This document shows positions 23,570 through 30,024 of a stretch of 35,514 nucleotides of DNA, one piece after another. Below the pieces are notes generated by a model that worked only from the letters and a program-made list of their open reading frames with translations, ran no database searches and was not told the DNA's origin. The first letter of the stretch is position 1; each line of letters begins with the position of its first letter. This stretch comes from an uncultured bacterium. GTDB taxonomy: Bacteria > Auribacterota > Erginobacteria > Erginobacterales > Erginobacteraceae. The position numbers were made by a program, and so were the translations under genes. The stretch spans positions 1 to 35,514 of the forward strand of contig CAKZYZ010000027.1 of NCBI GenBank assembly GCA_937885075.1, read 5' to 3'.

Positions 23570-24106
23570 ATCAGCAAAAAACTAACAGTCATACCGGAAC
23601 TTTGTTCCGGCTGCCATATCTGCGAACTGGTCTGCGCGGCAACTCACTTCGGAGTCAATAACCCGAAGAAGAGCGCGATCAGGGTCCTGATCACATATCC
23701 CCATCCCGTCATCCGGATGCCGGTTGTATGCAGTCAGTGTAAGGAACCCCCCTGCGCTGATGTCTGCCCGGTGAACGCCCTGAGCCGGATCGACGGCGTT
23801 GTCAGGCTGGATAAGGACCTCTGCATCTCCTGCTATAAATGCGTGGACGCGTGTCCCTTCGGCGCGTTCTTTGCTCACGATGACTGTAAGGCGCCGATTA
23901 AATGCGATATGTGCGGGGATAATGATCCGGCCTGTGTCGCCGCCTGCCCCAAGGAAGCCATCCGGCTGATCCCCGAGCAGGCACTGGGTGAGACCCGACG
24001 TCTGGGAAACCTGCTCAGCTATACCCATATGAAAGAGATCGAGTTCTATGAAAAGGGAGAGAAGAAGGTTATTCATTATACTGAAGTGGGGAAAGAGAAG
24101 TTGTAA
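23570..24106 (+). CDS. Four-cluster [4Fe-4S] ferredoxin-like electron-transfer protein, start codon non-canonical
   Basis: The ORF track starts at the ATG at 23717, but the frame stays open upstream to a TGA at 23489. It encodes another full cysteine cluster, LCSGCHICELVCAATHFG, preceded by ISKKLTVIPE. The intact protein is about 178 residues with four ferredoxin clusters: C-x2-C-x2-C-x3-C, then CSQCKEPPCADVC, CISCYKCVDAC, and CDMCGDNDPACVAAC. This is the DmsB/HycB-like arrangement used by electron-transfer subunits. No in-frame ATG, GTG or TTG exists before the first cluster. I place the start at ATC 23570 (or a nearby ATA/ATT), or an ATG has been lost by mutation or error. The neighbouring aldehyde oxidoreductase suggests it is the electron acceptor subunit. 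Confidence 0.85.
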   Translation: MSKKLTVIPELCSGCHICELVCAATHFGVNNPKKSAIRVLITYPHPVIRMPVVCSQCKEPPCADVCPVNALSRIDGVVRLDKDLCISCYKCVDACPFGAFFAHDDCKAPIKCDMCGDNDPACVAACPKEAIRLIPEQALGETRRLGNLLSYTHMKEIEFYEKGEKKVIHYTEVGKEKL

Positions 24107-24390
24107 TTAATGACGAAATCCGAATGAGGAATGACGAATGAATGTCCAAATCCCAATATCCAAAGGGACAGCAGCACGTTCAAGGGCTTGGGGATTGCTT
24201 GCATTTGGCTTCGGCCTTCCGGGATTTGGCATGGTTTGGTCATCCGCCTTCCCGTCGGCGCACTATAGCGCTATGGCGGAAGCAGCTGGCGAAGAAGGCC
24301 TGGCGAAAGCACTTCGACATTTTGGTTTTGTCATTCATTCGTCATTCGTCATTCGGGTTTCGTCATTTGAATTATGGTTTCGTCATTAAC
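24107..24390. mobile_element. 284 bp MITE-like element, TTAATGACGAAATCCG ends
   Basis: TTAATGACGAAATCCGAATG begins right after the ferredoxin stop codon. Its degenerate inverse (GTTTCGTCATTAAC with several GTCATTCGTCATTCG units) ends at 24390. The interior has a GGATTTGG/CCAAATCCC-type set and CGCACTATAGCGCTATGGCGG. The ORF track's N-terminal extension of AOR (24142-24438) is a translation of this element. Related to 27065-27277. Confidence 0.75.
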
Positions 24391-24438
24391 ATTTGCAGAC
24401 AACCGACAAGATGTAGTGGAGCATCAAAAATAGATATC

Positions 24439-26271
24439 ATGATACAGAGTGGTTACTTCAAAAAGCATCTCAGAGTTGACCTGACGGCGGATAAGGCGGA
24501 ACGGCTGGATCTGCCGGATTCGTTCCTGGAGGAGTATATCGGCGGACGGGGGTTCGGCGCCAGACTGGTCTGGGATAATCTCCGCCGACATAATTTTAAG
24601 ATCGATCCGCTGGGGCCGGAGAACCTATTGGTTGTAGCTCCGGGACCATTCACCGGCGCCTACCTTCCCGCGTCCGGGAAGACCTCGTTCATTACCATCT
24701 CCCCCGCCACCGGGATCTACGGGGATTCCTCCATGGGAGGGGCATTCGGGGTTGAACTCCGACAGACCGGTGTCGATCTTCTCTCCATTACCGGACGGGC
24801 GAAGGAGCTCTCGATCCTCTTTATTGATAATGATGAAACTACCGTTATCCCCCTTCCCAGATTAAAAGGGAAGAGCTGTCTGGAAGCGGAGGGGATGATC
24901 AAAACTCATCTCGGTACTCACGGGATCAGTATCGCCGTTATCGGTGTCGCCGGGGAGAAACTGGTTAACTTCGCCTGTATCAATACCGACTGGAGCCGGA
25001 ATGCCGGCCGGACCGGGATCGGCGCGGTGATGGGCTCCAAGAACATTAAAGCGATCGTGATCCGGGGCGATAAAGACCTGCCGATCCATGATCTGGACGG
25101 ACTGATTGAGGAATCAGACCGGGCCAGCAATTACCTCCGCAAACACCCGTACTTCAAGCTCTGGCAGAGGGAGGGCTTGATGACGGTAATTGATTATGCC
25201 AACAGTATCGGGATCCTTCCCACCTATAATTTCAAGGACAGTGTCTTCTCCAAACATGAAAAGATCAACAGTCAGGTAATGCTCGACCATCACAAGATCG
25301 GGGATACCGCCTGCTTTGCCTGCCCGATGGGCTGTGGAAATATCTGCCTGGTTAAAAACGGCAAATACGCGGGAGTGGTTACGGAGGGGCCGGAATATGA
25401 GTCCTGCGCCATGCTCGGCTCCAACCTGGGAGTGGACAATTACTCGGCTATCCTTGCCGCCAACCAACTCTGCGATGAACTGGGGATCGATACCATCTCG
25501 ACCGGGAACCTGATCGGAGCGATAATAGAGGGTTATGAAACGGGAATACTCACGCTCGATGATCTGGACCGTCAGGAGATTACCTGGGGAGATGATGACG
25601 CGATCCTGGAACTTATCCGGAAGATAGCCTACCGGGAAGGAATAGGCGATATTCTGGCCGGAGGGGCAACAGCCGTTATCAAACGGTGGCCGAAAATGGA
25701 TAAGCTCATCCTTCAGGTAAAAGGTCTGGAACAGTCCGCCTATGACAGCCGGGCGGCCATCTCGATGGCCCTGGCGTATGCTACCTCCGATATCGGCGCC
25801 CATCATACCCGGGCCTGGACTATCGCCCGGGAACTGGAAGAAGGGAAAGACTGGTCGATCGAGGAAAAGATCGATCTGGTTATATACCACCAGACCCTGC
25901 GGCCGCTCTTTGATATGCTTGGCGCCTGCCGGCTCCCCTGGATCGAGCTGGGATTGAATGAACGGCATTACGAGAACTTCTACCAGCATATTACCGGAAA
26001 TATGCTGACCCTGGAGGATATGCTGGAACTTTCCCGCCGGATTTACGACCTGACCCGTCTGATCAATACGCACCTCGGGATCAGCCGCAAAGACGATACT
26101 CTCCCCTACAAGGTTAGTTCCTGCCCGGTCCTTACCGGACCCAACGCGGGAAAAGTTATCGACCCGGAGGAGTTCGAAAGAGCGCTCTCTTTATATTATC
26201 AGAAGAGAGGCTGGGATGAAGATGGCCGCGTCTCTCCTGAAGCGGCAGAATATTTTGGAAGCAAGACTTAG
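24439..26271 (+). CDS. aor: Aldehyde:ferredoxin oxidoreductase (tungsten/molybdopterin)
   Basis: A 610-residue protein from the ATG at 24439; upstream codons belong to a repeat element. The N-terminal tungstopterin-binding domain has GGRGFGARLVWDNL, GPFTGAYLPASGKT, ISPATGIYGDSSMGGAFG and GRTGIGAVMGSKNIKAI. The [4Fe-4S] ligands fit Pyrococcus AOR well: Cys292, Cys295 and Cys299 in ACFACPMGCG, plus a fourth Cys near 502 in MLGACRLPW. The length matches the family (about 600-620). It oxidises aldehydes to carboxylic acids and passes electrons to ferredoxin, or runs in reverse, in anaerobic cytoplasm. The four-cluster ferredoxin gene immediately upstream is the natural electron partner, although a 284 bp element separates them. 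The ribosome-binding site is weak. Confidence 0.95.
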   Translation: MIQSGYFKKHLRVDLTADKAERLDLPDSFLEEYIGGRGFGARLVWDNLRRHNFKIDPLGPENLLVVAPGPFTGAYLPASGKTSFITISPATGIYGDSSMGGAFGVELRQTGVDLLSITGRAKELSILFIDNDETTVIPLPRLKGKSCLEAEGMIKTHLGTHGISIAVIGVAGEKLVNFACINTDWSRNAGRTGIGAVMGSKNIKAIVIRGDKDLPIHDLDGLIEESDRASNYLRKHPYFKLWQREGLMTVIDYANSIGILPTYNFKDSVFSKHEKINSQVMLDHHKIGDTACFACPMGCGNICLVKNGKYAGVVTEGPEYESCAMLGSNLGVDNYSAILAANQLCDELGIDTISTGNLIGAIIEGYETGILTLDDLDRQEITWGDDDAILELIRKIAYREGIGDILAGGATAVIKRWPKMDKLILQVKGLEQSAYDSRAAISMALAYATSDIGAHHTRAWTIARELEEGKDWSIEEKIDLVIYHQTLRPLFDMLGACRLPWIELGLNERHYENFYQHITGNMLTLEDMLELSRRIYDLTRLINTHLGISRKDDTLPYKVSSCPVLTGPNAGKVIDPEEFERALSLYYQKRGWDEDGRVSPEAAEYFGSKT

Positions 26272-26280
26272 GTGTTTTTT

Positions 26281-26376
26281 TAACCCCGTCCTCTCATAGC
26301 GGCTGCCTTCAGGCTGCCACACAGTGGCCCCGCCGTCGGCGGGGCCTCTACGAGTACGAGGCAACGGGGCGCACTG
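26281..26376. mobile_element. Degraded MITE-like element with GCCCCGCCG insert
   Basis: TAACCCCGTCCTC...GGCTGCCTTCAGGCTGCC on the left and CTACGAG...CAACGGGGCGCACTGAA on the right. The left TTTCAGTG is missing. The second palindrome of the core has been replaced by GCCCCGCCGTCGGCGGGGC, the palindrome also seen near 5442, 16503 and 28111. Confidence 0.8.
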
Positions 26377-26515
26377 AATCATTATCATTTTGGTGCGGGA
26401 ATAATCTTCATTATTCCTTTGTTATCTATAACCTAAGTTGAACGATTATCGCGGACACGCCCGCCATAGCTTTAGCGACGGCTGGTGAAATGTGCTAAGA
26501 TTATGAGGCTGCATC

Positions 26516-26568
26516 GGTTGCAAAAAACGCAGACGCATTAATAAATGCGAACGAGTATTTTTGCAACC
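26516..26568. repeat. Stem-loop with 11 bp perfect arms
   Basis: GGTTGCAAAAA at the left and TTTTTGCAACC at the right, with a nested GACGCATT-aat-AAATGCG. It is not next to any stop codon. Confidence 0.7.
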
Positions 26569-26685
26569 TAGTGTCGTAGCGTAGCGGAGATCCCGCATAC
26601 TTGCGGGGCAGACCATAAGATTGGTGCAGGTCGACGCATAGAATCGCTCAATTTAGGTTTAATTTAATAATACCCGGGGGATGAT

Positions 26686-27063
26686 ATGACGCATACAGAT
26701 ACCGAAACACTGAGGAAAGAGCTGGAGGATTTTCAAAAGGAGAAGGAGAAAATCCGCCAGCTGGTCGGGCAGATCGGCGGCAAGAACCTGGCCAAACGGG
26801 ATCGAATCATTAATATCTTATTTATCGCCCTGATCGCCATAGTATTCACCATCGATATCTTACGCTACTTTACCTCGTTTTACATCCCCCTCCCCCCCCT
26901 GCTCCTGATAGACCTGGGGGTATTCCTGGTCTCAATCAAAATAATCTGGATGATCCACAAGCAGAGCAAGGTCGAACATTTTCAGTTCTGGATACTCTCA
27001 GCGATGGAGTGGAGGCTGAATGAGATCATAACCGAACTGAAAGAACACCATAAGAAACAGTAA
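26686..27063 (+). CDS. Small membrane protein with N-terminal coiled coil
   Basis: A 125-residue protein I do not recognise by family. Residues 5-38 are a charged helix likely to form a coiled coil (TLRKELEDFQKEKEKIRQLV). Residues about 42-62 and 68-89 are two membrane helices (ILFIALIAIVFTIDIL; LLLIDLGVFLVSIKIIW) separated by a Pro-rich turn (YIPLPPLL). The C-terminal 35 residues form another charged helix. Both ends are probably on the same side of the membrane. A GGGGG ribosome-binding-like run lies seven bases before the ATG. It stands alone between repeat elements; a 213 bp element begins directly after its stop codon. Confidence 0.75.
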   Translation: MTHTDTETLRKELEDFQKEKEKIRQLVGQIGGKNLAKRDRIINILFIALIAIVFTIDILRYFTSFYIPLPPLLLIDLGVFLVSIKIIWMIHKQSKVEHFQFWILSAMEWRLNEIITELKEHHKKQ

Positions 27064-27064
27064 C

Positions 27065-27277
27065 GTTAATGACGAAATCCGAATGAGGAATGACGAACGA
27101 ATGACGAAGCCCGAATGACCATAAGACTTGGGCGGGGGTGACTATTACGCCTTTCTGGACCGCCAGAGCTCAAAGAACGATGGCTGGGTCGCGCCTTAAA
27201 AGGGGCTGAGGTAGGGGGATTAGTCATTCATCATTGGGATTTCTTTCGTCATTCCTCATTCGGATTTCGTCATTAAC
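27065..27277. mobile_element. 213 bp MITE-like element with 33 bp perfect inverted ends
   Basis: The left end (27065-27097) begins GTTAATGACGAAATCCGAAT and the right end (27245-27277) is its exact inverse complement over 33 bases. It starts one base after the stop codon of the small membrane protein. Its right end encodes the last residues of the glycosyltransferase on the other strand. The interior has AAAAGGGGCTGAGGTAGGGG and no gene. Confidence 0.9.
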
Positions 27278-28105
27278 ATTATTTAACTTTCCAGATAATT
27301 CAGGGATTCGAAGATACCGCCTCCCCTCCTCCTCTCTCCCCCACTTGATACAGCCATTTCCATAGATCCGGCATTTTTTTCTGAGTTCCGTCACTGCCTG
27401 CTCCCTCTGTTCTACACTTAATATTTCCTTCTCCAACAGATTAACAATCGATTGGATCCGAAACCGGTCCATCCCGACCCGATATATCACGGAGACCTGA
27501 TCCGCTCTTCCACCTTCCTTGAAAGTCAGCGGTTGATCAACCAGCAGAAAGGGATATTGGAGGGATGCCCTCAGCCAGAGATCATAATCTTCGCAGCAGG
27601 GTAATCTTTCATCGAAATAGCCGATATTATCAAATAGCTCTCGACGGGCTATTACAGTTGACATGCTTACCATGCACATGGAGAGAGACCTTTCAAATAT
27701 GTATCCGGGGAGTTTTTCGTGTTTCTTCTTCTGCCGCAGCAGTTCGCCATTTCTATACCAGACCTCCCCTGTATGAGAGATAAGGTATCCCGGTTCCTCT
27801 TCCATGGCCTCAACCTGGATAAGCAGTTTATCCGGATGCCAGCGGTCATCCGAATCAAGAAAAGCCACCAGGTCCCCCCGGCTCAATTCAATCCCCCGGT
27901 TCCGGGCGGCAGAGGGGCCTTGATTATCCTGCTTGAGATAAACCAGGGAATCCCCATAACTTCTGATCAGGTCAATAGTATTGTCAGTAGAACCATCATC
28001 TACCACAATCAACTCAAAATCCCGGTATGTCTGAGAAAGAACCGAATCAATAGCAGCCTTCAGAAAATCGCATCGATTATAAGTTGGAATAACTACTGTG
28101 ATCAT
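27224..28105 (-). CDS. Family 2 glycosyltransferase with repeat-derived C-terminal tail
   Basis: A 293-residue protein from the ATG at 28105; the ORF-track extension upstream reads through a hairpin and a repeat. It has a classic GT-A fold N-terminus: MITVVIPTYNRCDFLKAAID, then ELIVVDDGSTDNT, GPSAARNRGI, and the metal-binding VAFLDSDDRWHPDKL. The acceptor side has YFDERLPCCEDYDLWLRAS. It transfers a sugar from an NDP-sugar donor, probably in polysaccharide or glycolipid synthesis. The final 20 or so residues (NVNDEIRMRNDERNPNDE) are encoded by a mobile-element end, so the native C-terminus was altered by insertion. No other glycan genes are adjacent, though a phosphomannomutase is 4 kb away. 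Confidence 0.92.
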   Translation of the reverse strand: MITVVIPTYNRCDFLKAAIDSVLSQTYRDFELIVVDDGSTDNTIDLIRSYGDSLVYLKQDNQGPSAARNRGIELSRGDLVAFLDSDDRWHPDKLLIQVEAMEEEPGYLISHTGEVWYRNGELLRQKKKHEKLPGYIFERSLSMCMVSMSTVIARRELFDNIGYFDERLPCCEDYDLWLRASLQYPFLLVDQPLTFKEGGRADQVSVIYRVGMDRFRIQSIVNLLEKEILSVEQREQAVTELRKKCRIYGNGCIKWGREEEGRRYLRIPELSGKLNNVNDEIRMRNDERNPNDE

Positions 28106-28110
28106 AAAAT

Positions 28111-28161
28111 GAGCCCCGCCGACGGCGGAGCAACTTTTATGTTTTGAACAATGACCATCAT
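28111..28161 (-). repeat. GCCCCGCC hairpin with GAACAATGACCATCA motif
   Basis: The hairpin (CCCCGCC-gac-GGCGGaG) lies directly before the glycosyltransferase ATG on the minus strand. The adjoining GTTTTGAACAATGACCATCA matches 5471-5490. It could form a structured leader for the glycosyltransferase mRNA. Confidence 0.6.
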
Positions 28162-28290
28162 AACCAGATTCCTGCGACACCGAAAATTGCCCAATCATCC
28201 TAATCGAAATTATTTATGTTACCGGCGATAAGATTTTATGATATATTTATTTGTTGCTATAATAGATTAATGTTGGTCGTTGTTCAAAAC
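28141..28290. repeat. 150 bp interval bounded by 21 bp inverted repeats
   Basis: GTTTTGAACAATGACCATCA(T) at 28141-28161 and its inverse (19 of 21 matching) at 28270-28290 bracket the space between the divergent glycosyltransferase and kinase genes. The AT-rich interior probably holds both promoters. Confidence 0.7.
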
Positions 28291-28319
28291 TAAATTAGCG
28301 ACCAACGGGAGCTAATTTA
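28291..28319 (+). promoter_or_regulatory. Start-site hairpin with CGGGAG ribosome-binding motif
   Basis: TAAATTAGC and GCTAATTTA form a perfect 9 bp stem that ends on the A of the kinase ATG. The loop and its edge carry CGGGAG. Folding would hide both the ribosome-binding motif and the start codon. Confidence 0.55.
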
Positions 28320-29794
28320 TGACCTATCGACCCATAATCCTCATCGCCGATGATGATCCCGCCTGGCGGGATCTGGTAAAACTCTGGTTCCCGGAGGAAG
28401 AGTACATCCTGGAATCTGCCGGGGACGGGGTAGAATGCGTTAGACAGGCATTGCAGCTGAATCCTGATATAATCTTACTGGATGTTATGATGCCCAATAT
28501 GGACGGTTTTGAAGTCTGCCGTATCCTCCGCCGCGAACCGGAATTGGCCGAGATTCCAATTATAATGCTTTCCGCTTCCGCCGATCCGAACACGCACCAG
28601 CAATGTATCGAAGCGGGCGCGGATGATTTTATCCCAAAACTGATTGGCCGGCACGAGTTTCAGGCCCGGATTCGATCCATAACCAGGCTTAACCGATACC
28701 GAATACTGCTGGCCGAACGCGAACGTTTTAAATGGGTGATCGACCAATCTGAAGATGGGTTTTTAATTCTAAATGAGAAGAATGAACTGATCGACGCCAA
28801 TCCCCGGGCACGTTTATTCCTTGGTCTGCCGAGAGATCCCAGTCTGCCGCCAGGACTTCATTTTCTTGAGCTCGCCGGAAAAGAATATCGATTTGAGCCC
28901 GAGATCGCCTGGGCCGGATGGATGGATGAGATTCATAAGCCATCTCCATCCAAACGCTACCTGATCCGGCCTCAGACTGAGAACTCCGAGGCGTTCTGGC
29001 TTGAGGTATCGGTGCTGGAACAGGCTTCCGGAGATAAAGTTAACCGCTTGATCCGACTCCATGATGTTACCGAGGAGAAGAAAGGACTCTGCCGAATTCA
29101 CTCTTTTGAATCGGCTATATCTTATAAATTTCGAACCCGTCTGACGGGGATGGTCAGCATAATCAACACTCTGGCGCGGAAAGACATCGAACTCGAACAA
29201 TCGGAATTCAGCGAACTCTTTCAAGTTGTGGTAAGTAATGCCCGCATCCTCCAGGATGAATTGATCGAGATATTGAAGTATCTGGAATCCCCCAATCTCC
29301 TCTACTCCGATACCGGTTTCCACTTTGATCAGCTAAAAGCACTTGTCATGCAGATCAGTGATGGTCTGGGAATAGCTCCTCCCCGCATCGATGAAGTTAA
29401 GGATCATGCCAGAGTGCAGACCGTGATCTCCGATCTGGCAATGGAGTCAATATTATGGGAACTCTTCCAGAACTCTAAAAAATTCCACCCCGCGAAACTT
29501 CCTGAAATAATAGTCACCCTGGATCGCCCTGATCCCGGGAATATCATAATCCGAATCACCGATAACGGAATCTCATTATCTCCCGGCCAACTCAGCCGGG
29601 TCTGGAGCCCTTACTACCAGGGAGGCTCATTTCTCTATGAAAAATCAGAAGGCCTTGGTTTGGGACTCCCGACCATAGCTTCTTATGTCTGGCATTGGGG
29701 GGGAAGATGCCGTCTCTATAACCGGGAAGACCAACCGGGGGTAGTAGTGGAACTGGTTCTACCGGTAAAAATGGGGAATGGACCGCCCCTGTAG
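28319..29794 (+). CDS. REC-PAS-histidine-kinase-like protein lacking the phospho-acceptor His
   Basis: A 491-residue soluble protein. The receiver domain (5-125) is complete: acidic pair in LIADDDPAW, phospho-acceptor Asp55 in LLDVMMPNMDG, Ser85 in IIMLSAS and Lys107 in FIPK. A PAS-like domain (about 138-252) runs from IDQSEDGFLILNEKNELIDA to IRLHDVTEEKK. The dimerisation helix reads AISYKFRTRLTGMVSIIN, with Tyr269 where the autophosphorylated His of 'SHELRTPLTG' should be. The ATPase domain (about 370-485) keeps an N-box-like LWELFQNSKKF, a DNG box and GLGLGLPTI. It may be a pseudokinase or a receiver-controlled scaffold. The last codons and TAG stop run into a CCGCGGTC repeat. Its ribosome-binding site is in a hairpin. 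Confidence 0.88.
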   Translation: MTYRPIILIADDDPAWRDLVKLWFPEEEYILESAGDGVECVRQALQLNPDIILLDVMMPNMDGFEVCRILRREPELAEIPIIMLSASADPNTHQQCIEAGADDFIPKLIGRHEFQARIRSITRLNRYRILLAERERFKWVIDQSEDGFLILNEKNELIDANPRARLFLGLPRDPSLPPGLHFLELAGKEYRFEPEIAWAGWMDEIHKPSPSKRYLIRPQTENSEAFWLEVSVLEQASGDKVNRLIRLHDVTEEKKGLCRIHSFESAISYKFRTRLTGMVSIINTLARKDIELEQSEFSELFQVVVSNARILQDELIEILKYLESPNLLYSDTGFHFDQLKALVMQISDGLGIAPPRIDEVKDHARVQTVISDLAMESILWELFQNSKKFHPAKLPEIIVTLDRPDPGNIIIRITDNGISLSPGQLSRVWSPYYQGGSFLYEKSEGLGLGLPTIASYVWHWGGRCRLYNREDQPGVVVELVLPVKMGNGPPL

Positions 29795-30001
29795 CCGCGG
29801 TCGCTGACCGCGGAATGGGGAGTAGGCATTGGGCAGTAGACTGCATTGGTAAGCAGTGAGGCAGGAATATCCAATCAAGTTTCTCTTAGTTGTCTCTGTT
29901 TTAATTCGCGTAATTCGCGCAATTCGTAGTTTATTAAAGGGTCCGAGGTAGAGGGATCAATTGACCGGGCCCCGGGTTCCGCGGTCAACGACCGCGGCTA
30001 C
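29791..30001. repeat. Pair of CCGCGGTC palindromes in inverted orientation with word repeats between
   Basis: GTAGCCGCGGTCgctGACCG (29791 on) and its inverse ending CGGCTAC (29979-30001) bracket phrases seen elsewhere: GGGGAGTAGGCATTGGGCAG, AATTCGCGCAATTCGTAGTT, and AAGGGTCCGAGGTAGAGGGA. The left copy supplies the stop codon of the kinase-like gene. Confidence 0.75.
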
Positions 30002-30024
30002 AATGCCGGACCACCACCCATTCC

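Larger units (their letters stand above)
26272..26685. repeat. Gene-free repeat region after AOR
   Basis: Contains a degraded TTTCAGTGAACCCC-type element (26281-26376), a CCGCCATAGCTTTAGCGACGG phrase shared with 236-256, an inverted repeat with 11 bp perfect arms (26516-26568), and GTAGCGTAGCGGAGATCCCGC-type sequence. No gene seen. Confidence 0.7.

Noticed and set aside
24142-24438. 99-residue N-terminal extension of the aldehyde oxidoreductase
   Set aside because: It translates a MITE-like repeat. The family N-terminus aligns from the ATG at 24439.
25114-26073. 319-residue minus-strand ORF
   Set aside because: Shadow of AOR in the opposite frame; no recognisable domain, and the plus-strand protein is clearly real.
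27065-27277. Insertion sequence with transposase
   Set aside because: The ends are perfect inverted repeats, but only about 150 bp lies between and it has no reading frame. At most it is a non-autonomous element.
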